Origin: Paraconiothyrium sp. Pb-2020
Lineage: Eukaryota > Ascomycota > Dothideomycetes > Pleosporales > Didymosphaeriaceae
Length of the DNA: 64,000 bases
Assembly: GCA_022419385.1 (NCBI GenBank)
Contig: JAJUBI010000005.1
Location: 4,030,001 to 4,094,000 of the forward strand
Direction of reading: 5' to 3'
The position numbers were made by a program, and so were the translations under genes. Of the stretch, positions 23,501 to 35,179 are shown one piece after another; within the stretch, counting starts at the first letter, position 1; every line of letters begins with the position of its first letter. Under the pieces are notes generated by a model, which saw only the letters and a program-made list of their open reading frames with translations, searched no databases and was not told where the DNA came from.

Positions 23501-25129
23501 TCACATTTTTACGCACCAAACCACAAGCCTGCCGATCTCTTCATTTCCTAGGTGGATGCCGAAGCCCAAAGTTAGTCTGAGGAAAAGAAGCCTCTGTTCG
23601 AGATACTTCATAACTTCCAAAGAAGCGCTCACGAGCTGTTCGGCAGTGCGGCCGAGAAGCTGTTCCCACGCTGCGTCCGAAAGGATGAGCTTGCCGGTGC
23701 TGATTGTTCCGGTCTCGTCAATGACGTCGCCCAGCTGCGTCACATCAGCTGCAGTCTTTTCCAATGGCTGAGGGTTTGTCCATGTGCAGCCACAAACTTA
23801 CTATGCGAGGATTGATCCGTAGCGTACACTCCCTGTCACATTGTCGGCACCTAGCCATCACTTTGCTAGCGAAGATTGGCTTGCCGCAGCATTCGTTGCT
23901 CATAAGCATCTCGCGCTTGTAGTTCACGACAATGTTGAGCTGCGTGAGGATGATGCTCATGTACCCCACAGCTTTCTCCTTCGGATTTGTCCTTACGAAT
24001 TCGTCGATCTCACTCAGTTTGTACAGGACCTTGATGGCGGCACCTTCCGCTTCCTTTGCATCGAACACGTCGTGCGGGAAGTCCGGGTTGACATGCTCTC
24101 TCTTGATGAGACGTTGAGTAAGGGCCCTGAGATACCGAGCCTCAGCAAGCGCAGGGTCGATATACAATTGTGTATTCGCGTTTAGCGACAATTTCGCGCT
24201 CCTATCAATACGCCAGCCGGGGTTGGCGATGAGTAAGGCAGTTTGGTAAGGGATCCACGCAGATGCTGATCCTGAAACAGATCCATAGAGGGTGAGGAAG
24301 CCCTCTGACGTATCATCGAGAACGACAACATAGACCGATTCTGAGGTGTTGCCGTTCTTGTTGGTGACTGGATTCTTGTTAGACTTTGAACTAACGCCGA
24401 GTACCTTCAGGCACCGTATAATGTATAAGTGGCTCAGGAGATTCCGTGCATCTGACACAGTGGTCTCCCTCTTCCATCTGTCTTGAGGGCGCGTCACTTA
24501 CACTTCTTCCTCGGTCCAATACTCTTCACACAGACCAGAAGCTTACAGTCGTCCACATCAAACCCGCCATCCGTGAAGTTCCTCAGCGTCATAAGACCTG
24601 GCAACACCTGATTGTCCTTCGCTCCGAACGGCCTCCTGCACAGGGTCCCATCGTCGCTTCGCTCATGTATCATGAAGTGACAGTTCCGCTCATTCTCGGG
24701 GAAGATGCTGGTGAAAAGCGGCGCGGCATTAGGCGCGAGTCCAACCTGACCATCTCCTTGACTAATATGGACAGTCCATAAGGTCACCAGTTGGCCTAGC
24801 TTCAGTGCATAGAGTGGTTTCGCGTACCAGAGCCGCACAGTCATGACGCCCGTGTCATCAGCGACCATTAACTTGAAGAAGCCTTGGGCAGATTTCGGTT
24901 GCTTGCTAGGCTTGGGCGTGTCGTAAACGTTGACGATACGCCCCATAATAGTCAGGTAGCGTGGACCTGCCTCTAGAGAGGCGATATCGCTGTCCTCATA
25001 GTCAAGGACTGGCATCCATTCAGGCGTCGGCGAAGGCGCCTGCAGCTCTTCGGACGTAAAACCATCGCCAGGAAAAGATTTAGTCGGCGAGGACGAAGAG
25101 AAGTACGATTGAATCGAGGATGCTGGCAT
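23501..25129 (-). CDS. RPA1-like OB-fold protein with zinc-ribbon-type C-terminal domain, about 503 aa
   Basis: Three exons: 25129-24502, 24451-23802 and 23734-23501, giving 504 codons. The N-terminal half holds an OB-fold-like segment (YLTIMGRIVNVY, then DDTGVMTVRLWY). The C-terminal part resembles the last OB fold of RPA70 (Rep_fac-A_C family). It has cysteines at 397/398, 411, 414 and 418 arranged as a zinc ribbon, then, across the last intron, DETGTISTGKL and AAWEQLLGRTAEQL, which parallel the D-x-TG and AxxLLGxxAxEL stretches of RPA70. Single-stranded DNA binding in repair or meiosis is therefore inferred; MEIOB and SHLD2 are related animal proteins, but orthology is not shown. The very N-terminus MPASSIQSYF resembles a PCNA-interacting box (I at position 4, YF at 7-8, Gln missing). 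This start was chosen over an upstream GTG. The last acceptor (GACGCAG at 23735) is the only one keeping the frame. Confidence 0.78.
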
Positions 25130-25799
25130 TATTCGCGGAAGGCTGTACTGAGGACCGTGGGTGAAAATGGAAGGCGTCACTGGAACAGGGCCTCAACATG
25201 CGGAAACGCAACAAAGTGAAAAGAATAGCAGAGGGGACTGTAAGTGAGAGGAATGAGAAGAAAAGAGAGGAGCTTCCAAGGCTCGGAAATTGTTGAGTAT
25301 TGCGCGCCAGAGGTGGAAGCCGCGAGGCAGGTCCATCTGGAACGGTCAGTTGCAACGGTGGCAGGAGCGACCATCGTCTCAGAAAGAACACTGAACGAAA
25401 ACCACATGCTCGTGTAGGTTCGAGCGCATCTCACAACATTTGGATCAGAGGAACGAGAACGATACCATGCATGCACAAGCTGACACTGCGTTGCGAGGAC
25501 ATGGGGATATGAGAGGATGCAATTGCTCCATCTGATTGCTGCTATAGTGAAAGAGCGGCTGGGGCAGCTGTCTACCCGCCAGACAAGAAATCAATCATGA
25601 GTTGAATCATGGATACCATCACCTCTTAGTAATCAGATACCTGCGGCCCAACGTTCCAGATCAGACGTGGATCCGCGTCGAGGTGGGAAGCCAACTGAGG
25701 TCGGATTCCTAGAAAAGCTTGTGCTCAAGAGTCATGCTAGACGCGTGGTCAGTGTAATTCAAAAAGTCGGGGACAGGTACAAGCTATCCGGGGGATTAC
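25130..25799. other. Intergenic region between the OB-fold gene and INO1
   Basis: About 0.67 kb containing the OB-fold gene promoter and the INO1 3' end. No gene is seen. Confidence 0.5.
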
Positions 25800-27440
25800 T
25801 TACTCGCTCTCTGGCTCTAGGGCGAGGCATGCCCTGAAGATGTTCGTCAAGGCAGCACGCTGCTTGGCGAGTGCGTTGATGACAGGTGTGCCAGGAGGCG
25901 TCAGAGGAGCCTATGTGAGTGAGCAATGGGTGACAGAAATGAAGAGTACCAAACCCACCTTGAGCATGTAGCTGAGGATGCTGAGAACGCTGTGGAAGCC
26001 GGCATACTTCGCTTCGGCAGCGTCGGCACTGTGAGCCTTCCACTGGATGCGAGTCATCATCTCCGCGACCAGGACCAAGTCGATGATCAAAGGAGAGGCC
26101 AGGAGCGAATCCTCGCAGACATTGAAGATGCTGATGGTCTGGTGTCCGCCCAGGAAGATCTCGGCATAGTACTCGTCGAGAGCACGCTTGTCATCGCCAA
26201 CAGCCGGCATATACTTGATCACAACGGTGTGGTCCGGGTGCTCGCCTTCCTTGTACAAGACTGAGTTGGCAGCGACCATGTCGTCAATCACGTTAGACTT
26301 GGAGATCTCCTTGGAGCGGAACTGCTTCTGGGAACTGAGGTTCTTGCCGTCGTTGTTGCCCAGGTGGTTGTAGCTGGCAACGGAGGTGAGCTTGATACCC
26401 GCATTGATCAGAAAGTCCACGAGTGCAGACTTCATCTTGGTCTGGCCAGACTTGAAATCGTCCCCACCGATGAAAGCATTGTGCTTCTCCGCGAGCTGGA
26501 TAGCGCCAGGAACGAAGGTGTTCTGAGGAGAACCGTTGATGAAAGGCACCTGGTCCAAGATACAGGCAACGGCGAACACGGTAGAGGGAGCGACTTCCTC
26601 GTGGCCGTTCTCGATAGCCTTGAGGAGGTTGTCGGCAGTGTCGTTGACGCCAGGCAGAATCTCGGCGAAGCGCTCCGTGTTGGCAGTCCACTGAACGATG
26701 ACCTTGTCGAGGCCATTGGCAGCCTTGAACTCGCGGATGTCCTTGCGGATTTGATCAACATGAGCCATGGAAGCCTTGGAACCGGGAATGAGGTTGTCAG
26801 CACGATCCTCCTGATTGGCAGCAATGAAGTCAGGGTAGTAGATGCTAGGAAGAGGCTTGATCTGAGACATCTCCTTGCGAACCAGAGACTTCAGAGTCGG
26901 CTCGAGAACCTTAGCACGATCCATGGCTTCGGCCAAGTCCAGACCGCTAATGTCCCAACCGCCGATGACGAGGTCGTTGGGGTGCACCATAGGCATCAGG
27001 TCATGGAACGGGATGTTGACGTCCTCACCGGTCTTGCTATCGACGCCGAGCTTGGTCGTGGATCCCATGATGACGGAGCCATAGTAGTTTGCACCACGCT
27101 TGCCCTCCTTGGTCTCCCACTCGAGGCCACGGCGGTTGGCAAGGATACCAGCAGTCACAGTAGTACCGTTGTTACCACCGAGACCGATGAGCATGACACC
27201 GAGCTTAGGAATCTTGCGGTCGACTTTGAAGTCGTAAACAGTCTCCTTGGGGATGGCCACATACTTACCGTCGGCGTTCTTGGAAACAGCCGTAGTACGG
27301 TAAGTGTACTTGGACTTGATGGACTCGTTGGTGTACTCCACGTTGGGCGAGTCGACAACAAAGAGATCCTTGGCTGGGATAGCCGCTGTCCCACTTCCAC
27401 CGTTCGCAAAACCGACGGACTCCTCAGCGTGAGGGGCCAT
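25800..27440 (-). CDS. INO1: Inositol-3-phosphate synthase, 530 aa
   Basis: Two exons, 27440-25959 and 25910-25800, joined across a 48 bp intron near the 3' end. The intron lies in the C-terminal segment SYMLK/APLTPPGTPV, which is strongly conserved in the family. The protein converts glucose 6-phosphate to inositol 3-phosphate in an NAD+-dependent cytosolic reaction, the committed step of inositol and phosphatidylinositol synthesis. Visible signatures are the NAD-binding LIGLGGNNGTTVTAG, GGWDISGLDLAEAM, IVQWTANTERF, FIGGDDFKSGQTKMKS, the SYNHLGNNDGKNL loop, and the basic KYMPAVGDDKRALDEY segment. The 530 aa length is normal. The start MAPHAEESVGF precedes the recognisable LFVVDSPNVEYT. Codon use is strongly biased to C- and G-ending codons, as for transketolase and TPI. 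Confidence 0.97.
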
Positions 27441-30181
27441 CTTGATTGAATGAATTGAGTCGATGCCTTAAAGCTGATTTGTTGCTTAGTAGGCTAATAT
27501 AAGATCCGATGCTCCTCCTGAGGGAGAGGTGCGTCGGCCTGCGAAGGTGTTGTGGGACCTAGTTTAATCAGAGAGTGTTTTCTAAGGCAGTACCGGAAGA
27601 TTTGAGGGCACATACGAGTTGAGGAGATTGGAGAACGTGGTGACTATCTGGGCAATGGCCCTATGATACTCGTTTGAGCAATAAGTGAGGTGGGGGGTTG
27701 GTCACTGGGGACGTGCGAAATGCTTCAAAACGTGTAGCTGGTTGGTCGTTGGAGGGTTTTAAAGTTGAAGTTTGGACGAGCGAGATAGACCGGAGCAATA
27801 TTTGATAGTGGTGGGTGGAGGACAGTGTACTCTTTGCGAGGAGGGGCTTTATAGGTAGGCTCGGGTATTCTCGACCGCACAATATTTGCTCGTGGAAAGG
27901 CGCGTTATCGCGTGCGCTAACAGAGACGCCAACATCCACGACACTCCGCAGGCACCCGGACAGCACACGCTAGACGCTAGACAGCTCTCCACCGCCTTTT
28001 CATAGCGAGGCTCGTTTATATGGAGAAGGCCAATCGAGACACGTCGTCGCAGAACGAGGACCATACTGAAGATACGCAGATTGTGCACCTACCGGGCCAC
28101 TATGGCATGATGTCCAGAGCAGCATCAGAAAGCATTCACCAAAGATGAGCACTGGAAGTATTCACGATCAGCCTGGGCAAGTTCCCAGTAGTCTACATAG
28201 GTACTCAAAGACTTGACAACGTTCGCGGGGTCGAGCTCCAGTTTCTCCACTACGACAAGATCCACAACCCACCTCATTTGACAAGACTGCATACGCAGCC
28301 GTTCTTCCGAAATGACCCAGAATAAGAATAGGGACCCCAACTATTTGACGGGCTCGATCATGACTGCGTCACGTAATCAAGCGAGACGTACAGCACTGCG
28401 TTCGTGTATGCCATCAGTCACACCTCATCGCGTTCAAAAAGTACCCCGCCATGCCGGTCGAGTGTTTACTAAGGACAAGTTGACGTGCCCCCACTTGGCG
28501 GGACACGTCTCCAAATGGTTGACAAGTCGACGGCTGAGCACGCCATCTCTCCCACCGAACGTTCTGTTTGCCTTGGCTTCGTTCTTCTGGCGCGCCCGGA
28601 ATCCATGGTGTTTCGAAGCAAGTCATCGCAGTCGTTTTCCACGACGCCCTTGAGACCTCGTGGGCTTCAAGACTGTTTACGATGCGAAAACGGCCAAGCA
28701 CGCCAACAGGGTGCCGCTCCGACCCTCCGAGCACGGCTTGCGGCGGTTCGCTGGCTGCTGAGACGAGCATAGCGGTTCTGCGAGGCTGAAGGATCCAAAC
28801 GGCATCTCATGAGAGGGTCAATCCAAAGCGGGTCGAGGCAGTCGCGAAGGGAAGGTCGTCGGTCTGCAAGCTGTCTAGCCTGCACGCCCACGCAGGGTCC
28901 CGTAGAGCCTAGCCGGGTGGCAGCAGGCCTGTCACTGTCAGGCACGGCAATAGCACCCTCAATTAAGACACGCCGTCGAGGCACACGAGAGCAGCGCCGT
29001 CACAGCCGGGAAAAACATGTCATCCACCAGCAGCGACCTCGGATTTTCACGTCTTCAGTTTCATGCTCGTACCCGCCCACCACGACGTCCGAAACATCGG
29101 GCGCTAACACAAGCGCGGCGCACCTGAGACTGTTCGCGGTGTTCGGTTTCGATCATCTCGTGCCAGCAGTGCACACGACAAGTTGCGCAACAGGCGGCGG
29201 CCGTCTTTCATGCAGGAGGCGTTGTACTCTCGACGACGACGATCGCGCAAAGAGGCAGCGATCTGCCACACTTCCAATCATATGCGAACGTTATATCGAT
29301 GGCTCAATAGTTCTCCTGAGCATGGACGCGATCCCCGGCTGTGCGGCGTCCCCGGCTCAAGTCAGCGACTCCTCCAGCAACAAGATGGCCTTGTCCGCTG
29401 CAAAAAGCCGCCAGCGTAGGCGCGCAGCCTGATGACAGACACAGCCGTCGTCATCGACAGCGCTTGCGACACTGCGCGACACGATTCCGATGGGCGCTGT
29501 TTCATCAATTTCTGGACCAGTTTCTGGCGCGCGTGGGCCGCCGCATCGTGGGAGCTCCGTGCACTCCTTCGAAGTATCCGGCAAATCACAAGCCGTCATC
29601 TCAAGAACTCCAACGCCACATTCAGGGACAAGCGCAGGTGCCTCGCAGGGCTCACCAAGTGTCTCGAGTCGGAGCTTGTCTGTGGTTGCCAGCTCGTTCG
29701 CTTTTGATTGCTTCGACTCGCGCTTTTGATAGTGCATTTGTATGGTCTCTCTCGCTACCACCTCTCGCCATATTGCACTTTATCATTCGCCAGGTCTAAC
29801 ATTGCGAGTCTCGTTCGTGGGGCTAAAGACCTCCCAAACCGGTTGTGGTTCGCTAGATATCTTCAGACCGCTCTGAGGAGTTCCCGACGCCGCCTTCACA
29901 TCAGGCCCGCTTCGAGCATCATTTCCGCATCACCTATCTCAATTGAGCAACTCACTACCCGTGTCTAATACCCATCGGCTCTTGGGCGTTCAGGGATTGG
30001 CCTCGGCGCGCACTGTTACCGTCGAAGGTAGCTGCCCTGACTCGGCGTCGCAAGCATTCATGATCCAACACCCAAACACCTGTCTTCCCAGAGAACGCTG
30101 GACGCGGAAACCTACATCCTTCACCCACCTTGCGCGCAAGCTGCCATCGACTGAGCAAATTCGACTTGGAGAAGGGCAGCT
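27441..30181. other. Long gene-free region between INO1 and the LIM gene
   Basis: This 2.7 kb lies between two divergent genes. The GC-rich part at 28,400-29,450 is open in several overlapping frames, the longest being 207 codons at 28809-29432 (+). These are Arg/Ser/Ala-rich, have no domain signature and look like chance frames. It probably holds the INO1 promoter and a long LIM-gene leader with upstream ATGs. Confidence 0.5.
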
Positions 30182-32409
30182 ATGGCAACCGATGGTCTAA
30201 GTTTTCTGCCCACCATCAAGTGCTCAGATTGCGGTGTCGACATTGAAATCTCGCAATTGGCCGACCATGTCTGCCTTCCCGCCTCTCTCAGTAAGGACAG
30301 CCTGAAAAAATCTTTAGAAGCTTGACTCTAATATATTCCTCCAGAAGCCGACGAGCCAACCTCGCCAAAGCTGGATCGCGCAGCTACTTATAATGGCGCA
30401 TCTTTCAACAACAGGCCCGATGCTCAGTCGCGATCCGCTCGCATGCCACCACCACCAAGGATAGATCCTTATGCTGCTAGTATGTCCTTCAATGTACCAT
30501 CTTACCGCCAAGGAGAACATTACTGACCTCAGAAGACAAACCCTTTTATCCGGACGAGCTTTCGCCTGACAGCAGTTATGGCGACCCGAAAAGTCGGTCC
30601 GCTCTGTCACCTGGATCTGGAAGGTTGCCCTATCCGATGAACCGCAGCGCAACGAGCCCTTTACCGCGAACCCAAGAACCTTCCCCAGACCTATCGTCTA
30701 ATCTGGACTCCGCCTTTCCTCGCTTTCCGACCAACCGAAGTGCTACGCCATCGAGCGCAAGACCAAGGACTCGCGACAGATTGGAACCGTCACCTTCGTA
30801 TGATCAGAACTACGCCCAGCCGAGTCCGCTCTTCGCGCCGCTGAGTCCACGTACAAATGGAGGAGAAAGCATCGTGAAGAGGATGGATACCATTGCACCG
30901 GGCCCTTTTGCTGGTGATCGCAGGCCAAGCACATCCAACGGTCCACGATCACCTAGTCAAGGCCGGACACCTTTCAGTCACCAGAGGACGAATACTCAGG
31001 GCAGTATCAGAAGCAATGGCATGGTACCGAATTCGAGAATTTCAACGACGTCTAGCACTTCGCGGGGTTCTGTGTTCTCAAACGGCAGTTCTGGATTACC
31101 TTCGCGACCGAAGCCCGGTGCAGGACCCTTTGGTGCGATGCCGCCGCCTCCACCGCCGCCACCACCGAAAGATGAAGAACCGGAGGGTATCGATGCTTTC
31201 CTAGCGCGCTTGCAAAATGAGACCATGAAGCCTTCCAAGCTAGATCAGGATAGTCGATCAAAGACCTTTCCGATGCGACAAGACTCAAGAGATGCTACGG
31301 ACCCTTCAGCGCGTCTGACCGATCGTATGCCGCCTCCTCGGCGTCCCACCGATATAGATTCGCAAAGCGATTATACGCTCTCATCGCGTAGTTATGAGCC
31401 TTCGGTATCGAAGGCGATGAGCCGGAAAGACAACCTGCCACCTTTGCCATCTATCCCGAACTACGCTCGAGACTTTCCGAGTGACGCCGTACATACACCT
31501 TCAGATTCCGGCCTGTCAGAAGACTCATACGCAAGCTCTGGGTTCAGAAGCGTAGCAAGCTCGAGATCGAGCCCACCTATATCTGAGGCCAGCCATTCCC
31601 GTCAGGCTTCCAGAATTGCTCGCTTAGACTACCTCAATGATGAGCCTGTTCGTAGGACACAAAGTCCAGAGATGTTTTTAGACCCCAGACCAGCACCACC
31701 ACAACCGGAGAGCCGCAGAGGCAGGAGCCCGGAGCCTTACTTACAAGCTCCCAAAGCACCTTACATCGGCGCTCCGGTGTCTCCAATGGATCCTGCGATC
31801 CAAATGGGGCTTCCCTCCACTGAGCGAAAAGAAGAGCCTCAACGCATCCGCGACCCTGCTCTCAACACTCCAGGCTTAATGAGCTCACCACTGCGCATCC
31901 CGGACACCGAGCCACGCCGCGAAGTTAATCGTCGACCCACAACGGCCAACAAGGGCAGATGTCGCGGCTGCTCCGAGCAAATTATCGGTAAATCAGTCAA
32001 AGACTCTTCCGGACGTCTCACAGGTCGCTACCATAAGCAATGCTTCGTCTGCCGCACCTGCCGCGACCCCTTCCCCACAGCGGAGTTCTACGTCTTCAAC
32101 AATGCTCCTTACTGCGAGCAACACTACCACCAGCTTAACGGCTCGCTCTGCCGCGCATGCAACCGCGGTATCGAGGGACAGTATCTCGAGACGGATCAGC
32201 GTCTCAAGTTCCACCCGCGCTGCTTCTCCTGCAGCACGTGTCGCATCGTACTACGCGATGACTACTACGAAGTTGGCGGACGCAACTACTGCGAGCGGCA
32301 TGCGTACAGCGCCGTCAATCAGCGAAATAACTACCTAGGCCCTGGTGGCAACCAGCGGACGCAGAAGCTGGAGAAGCGGCGAACCAGGATGATGATGATG
32401 ATGAACTAA
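30182..32409 (+). CDS. Paxillin-like protein with two C-terminal LIM domains, 706 aa
   Basis: Three exons: 30182-30290, 30345-30479 and 30533-32409, giving 707 codons. The N-terminus has a small zinc-binding-like motif, CSDC at 14-17 and HVC at 29-31. Residues 45-540 are Pro/Ser-rich and disordered and include a run of nine prolines. Two LIM domains follow at about 558-612 (CRGC, then HKQCFVCRTC, then YCEQHY) and 621-672 (CRAC, then HPRCFSCSTC, then YCERHA). LIM domains are paired zinc fingers that bind proteins. Proteins of this layout in fungi (yeast Pxl1 and relatives) act at sites of polarised growth and the actomyosin ring with Rho GTPases, so a role in cell polarity or septation is likely but inferred. 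The tail is basic and ends in five Met from an ATG repeat. The start is the first ATG before the conserved zinc motif. Confidence 0.88.
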
Positions 32410-32432
32410 GCATCGCATCGCATCGCATCGCA
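32410..32432 (+). repeat. GCATC pentanucleotide microsatellite next to a stop codon
   Basis: Four and a half copies of gcatc immediately follow the stop codon of the LIM-domain gene. They come directly after an (atg)5 run that encodes its terminal methionines. Slippage in the ATG run would change the number of terminal Met residues. Confidence 0.85.
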
Positions 32433-33429
32433 CGGCACTGCCTCGTTTCGTCGATCCCTCTCGACCTACCTTTCCCTACCCCCTAATGATCACTTCTCAG
32501 CTCATGTAGGGGTTCACGGCGTTCTTTCGGATACCCCTTCAGCATAGCTAGCGTCCACTTGATATTTCCTCCCCTTATTTTTATCCGCTTCACAGCCTTT
32601 TTTGACGCAGATTCTACCTCTTCAGACTTCCACCTTCTTTGTACCTTTTTATATACCCACTCCTTTACGGCATTGTAATTACGTTGGTTACTGTCACGAT
32701 ACGGCTCGGCTCGTTGGCCTGGGCTAGCTATGGGCTTCGGAGATTTATACCCCCCTTCTTTCGCTCGTGTGGAATTAGCCGCCTCTTCTGGGAGGAGAGG
32801 GTAACGCAAGGGATGGCGCGATGGCTGGTAATAATTGAATGTGTTGACTATGTTATTGTAATGTGCTGTGCATTTGGTCTCGTTTTGTGTGAATGTGCAG
32901 CGGTCGGAGGAAAAACTTGGACGTTCTTTCAAAATCGTAGGTCAGCTGGTCAACAAAAGGTCATCCAGTGCCATGTGGGATTATATAGCATAAGGTAACC
33001 TCACTGTATAATGCGTACCTCAAGTTTTGATGTAACACTGTAACGTGTTTGCTCACTCGTAGGAGGTGCTACCACCAGTAGTCCGACTCATTCCTGCGGC
33101 TACTGTGGTGGTGAATTTGCAGTTGAGGGTATGGTTGGTGTACATTGAAATTCGTTCATTCATGGCATTCAGTTTGACTAATTCACAAGACATGTAAAAA
33201 GCAAGATGGTCGTTCAGCCCATGTTCCGTAACTCATCCACATCGTCTTTCCCATCGCGACTAGCTCCCGTGGGTGATGCGTGATTCCTTTCACGTAGACG
33301 CATCGTAGTGTGGCATCTGCCCTTTAGTCGACAAAGTCGATCGATCGCCTGGCATTCCGCGCCATACTGGTGATTGTACCACATTCAATGCTCAATCCCT
33401 TAAGTGCTGTGCTTCGCCGACTCCCTCGC
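32433..33429. other. Intergenic region, convergent 3' ends
   Basis: About 1 kb between the LIM gene (+) and the mucin-like membrane gene (-), which converge. Only short frames without motifs are seen. Confidence 0.5.
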
Positions 33430-35179
33430 TCAATTTGGGCGCTTGTTCTTGCGCCTAACCACCGTACCCGTCACGTTGGTCTCCACGTCGGCTTCGTTAC
33501 CGCACTGTCCGTCGAGCTCGCGAAGGAAATCCACGAGACCGACCGCATTCTGACGTGGGCTAGTGACCCTCCCAGGCTCCTCTGCAGCTCCTCGCGCCGC
33601 CACAATGTTCTGCCTCGCCCGGGCAACACTTCCGGCCTTCTTGAGAGGCTCCGGCGGTGCCACCATGTTCTGCCTAGCACGAGAGACACTTCCTGGCTTC
33701 TTCGTGAGCGCAGCGCCTGCCTCTTCGCCGGTCAGGTTCCTGTATGCGTCTTGCCTGTGTTTCTCCTTCTCGGCCTGTTCCTCTACATGCTCCCTCACAG
33801 CGTCGAAATTTCCAAACGGGCTAAGGGGACTCATTGGGCTGATCTTTGGGGCGTTCATGAGGAGGCCTGGTGAGGAGACTGTGGATTTTGGCAGAGGCCA
33901 ATCGATAGTGGTATTTGAACGACGCGAATGGAGGGTACTGGCCTCGTTCTCCGCGGGCTCAAGAGAGGTGATTATTTGAGCATGACGAGCCGGCGAGCCA
34001 CAGGCTGAGGTATTGTCGTCGATACTGCCCGGGGTAGGCTCTTTCGCAGTCTTCGAGGAAGCCGGCCCATCCGTCCGAGAGTAGTTGGACTCAGAGTAGT
34101 ATTGCAATCCAATGTCCTGCTGCCCAACATTTGCTTCGAGATCCACAACTGGCCGGGATCTCTCGCTCTTCGGTGGTGTATTCCAACTGTCACTTCCGTC
34201 GCGACGGTAAAGCGAGGCAGCCACCGTTGACCCGGTGGGAACCCGCGGGCCGGCAAGCACTCCGCGATTCGTTGGATTGCGATTGTCACGGCGGAGCTTC
34301 CAGCGGCGGAATAAGAGGTACAGCGCAAGCAGCAAGAGAGACGCGCCTGCTAAGACACCCACGAGTATACCGCCGATGGTGGTTCCCTTGATCGGCTTGC
34401 GATCTGCTAATTCGACGTACGAGAAAGACGAGGCTTCCGTAGTTTCCGCAGTTTCTGTGTTTGTATATGTAGATGAAGTAGTCGCAACCGTCGCATTGGA
34501 GGTTGCTGAATGCGCCATAGTGGTTGTCGTGGCCGTGGCCTTGCCCGTATATGCGAGCCTAGTCGTCTGGGTGTCTTCGACAGTCGACTCCGTTGCGTTC
34601 GTCGTATAGGTGGCGACAGCGATACCATGATGTGTCAAGTGGTGAATAGCCACTGGAATGATAGCCGTGTAGTGGGTGCTAAGTGGCGCGCAAACAACAC
34701 TCGTTAGGCACGCGCCGTCTGCCTTTTCCTGACGCCTGTACTTGATCAGCAATTGAGTCCTATCACATTTCGGTTGTATGCTCACAATCCACAGTTGCCT
34801 TTGCTGAGCCTGGATGCGACAGCCTCACGAGAACTGAAGTACGGTCAGTAAGTGCCGCGAACTGCGGAAGGAAGGCCGCCCAACTCACTTTTCACAACAA
34901 GAGACCTCGCCGGTGATAGCCGTGCAGTTATCAGGGTCAGCACATTTGACTACCGCCGCTTGTTAGTACTATGAGTGCAGTAAAGCAGGCGTAAAGAAGC
35001 TCACATATTCCATAGCCGTCGTTGCATAGCTCTTCTTGCGGGTGTCCCAGTAGACCGCCAGTTCCCAATGCCGTAGGGAAAAGTCCATGCTCCTGGGCCG
35101 CGACGCTCGCGGTAAGCAGTAAGAGCGGCATAGCGGTGAAGATTGATCGTATGGAATTTGAACCATGCCGCAGTGCCAT
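33430..35179 (-). CDS. Mucin-like single-pass membrane protein with Cys-rich ectodomain
   Basis: Proposed exons are 35179-35005, 34949-34889 and 34798-33430; the last joint is uncertain. The first exon starts MALRHGSNS and has a signal peptide (PLLLLTASVAAQ). A Cys-rich segment follows (LCNDGYGIFKCADPDNC, then EVSCCE), then a Thr/Ser/Ala-rich stalk, one membrane helix (TIGGILVGVLAGASLLLLAL) at the start of the last third, and the basic stop-transfer FRRWKLRRD. The roughly 270-residue cytoplasmic tail has no known domain but carries a 20-residue tandem repeat (separate entry). The design is that of fungal cell-wall sensors or receptor-like proteins (Mid2/WSC-like in layout only). For the second intron I assume 34888-34799 ending in AAG, the only acceptor I found that restores the long downstream frame. 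A different small exon is possible. Confidence 0.65.
33541..33720 (-). repeat. 60 bp tandem repeat, three in-frame copies in a membrane-protein tail
   Basis: Blocks 33541-33600, 33601-33660 and 33661-33720 align base for base with a 60 bp period. The second and third share most positions (both have tgttctgcct and acacttcc), and the first is more diverged. On the coding strand each unit is 20 residues with a core RQN-x-V (RQNMVA, RQNIVA, RQNAVG), preceded in two copies by GSV-x-RA. The period is a multiple of three, so copy number can change without breaking the frame. Confidence 0.85.

Noticed and set aside
26364..27449. 361-codon open frame on the + strand
   Set aside because: Exact antisense of INO1. 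The strong C/G-ending codon bias of that gene keeps the opposite frame open; no motif in the translation.
28809..29432. 207-codon frame on the + strand
   Set aside because: Arg/Ser/Ala-rich translation in GC-rich DNA with several overlapping frames open at once; no domain.
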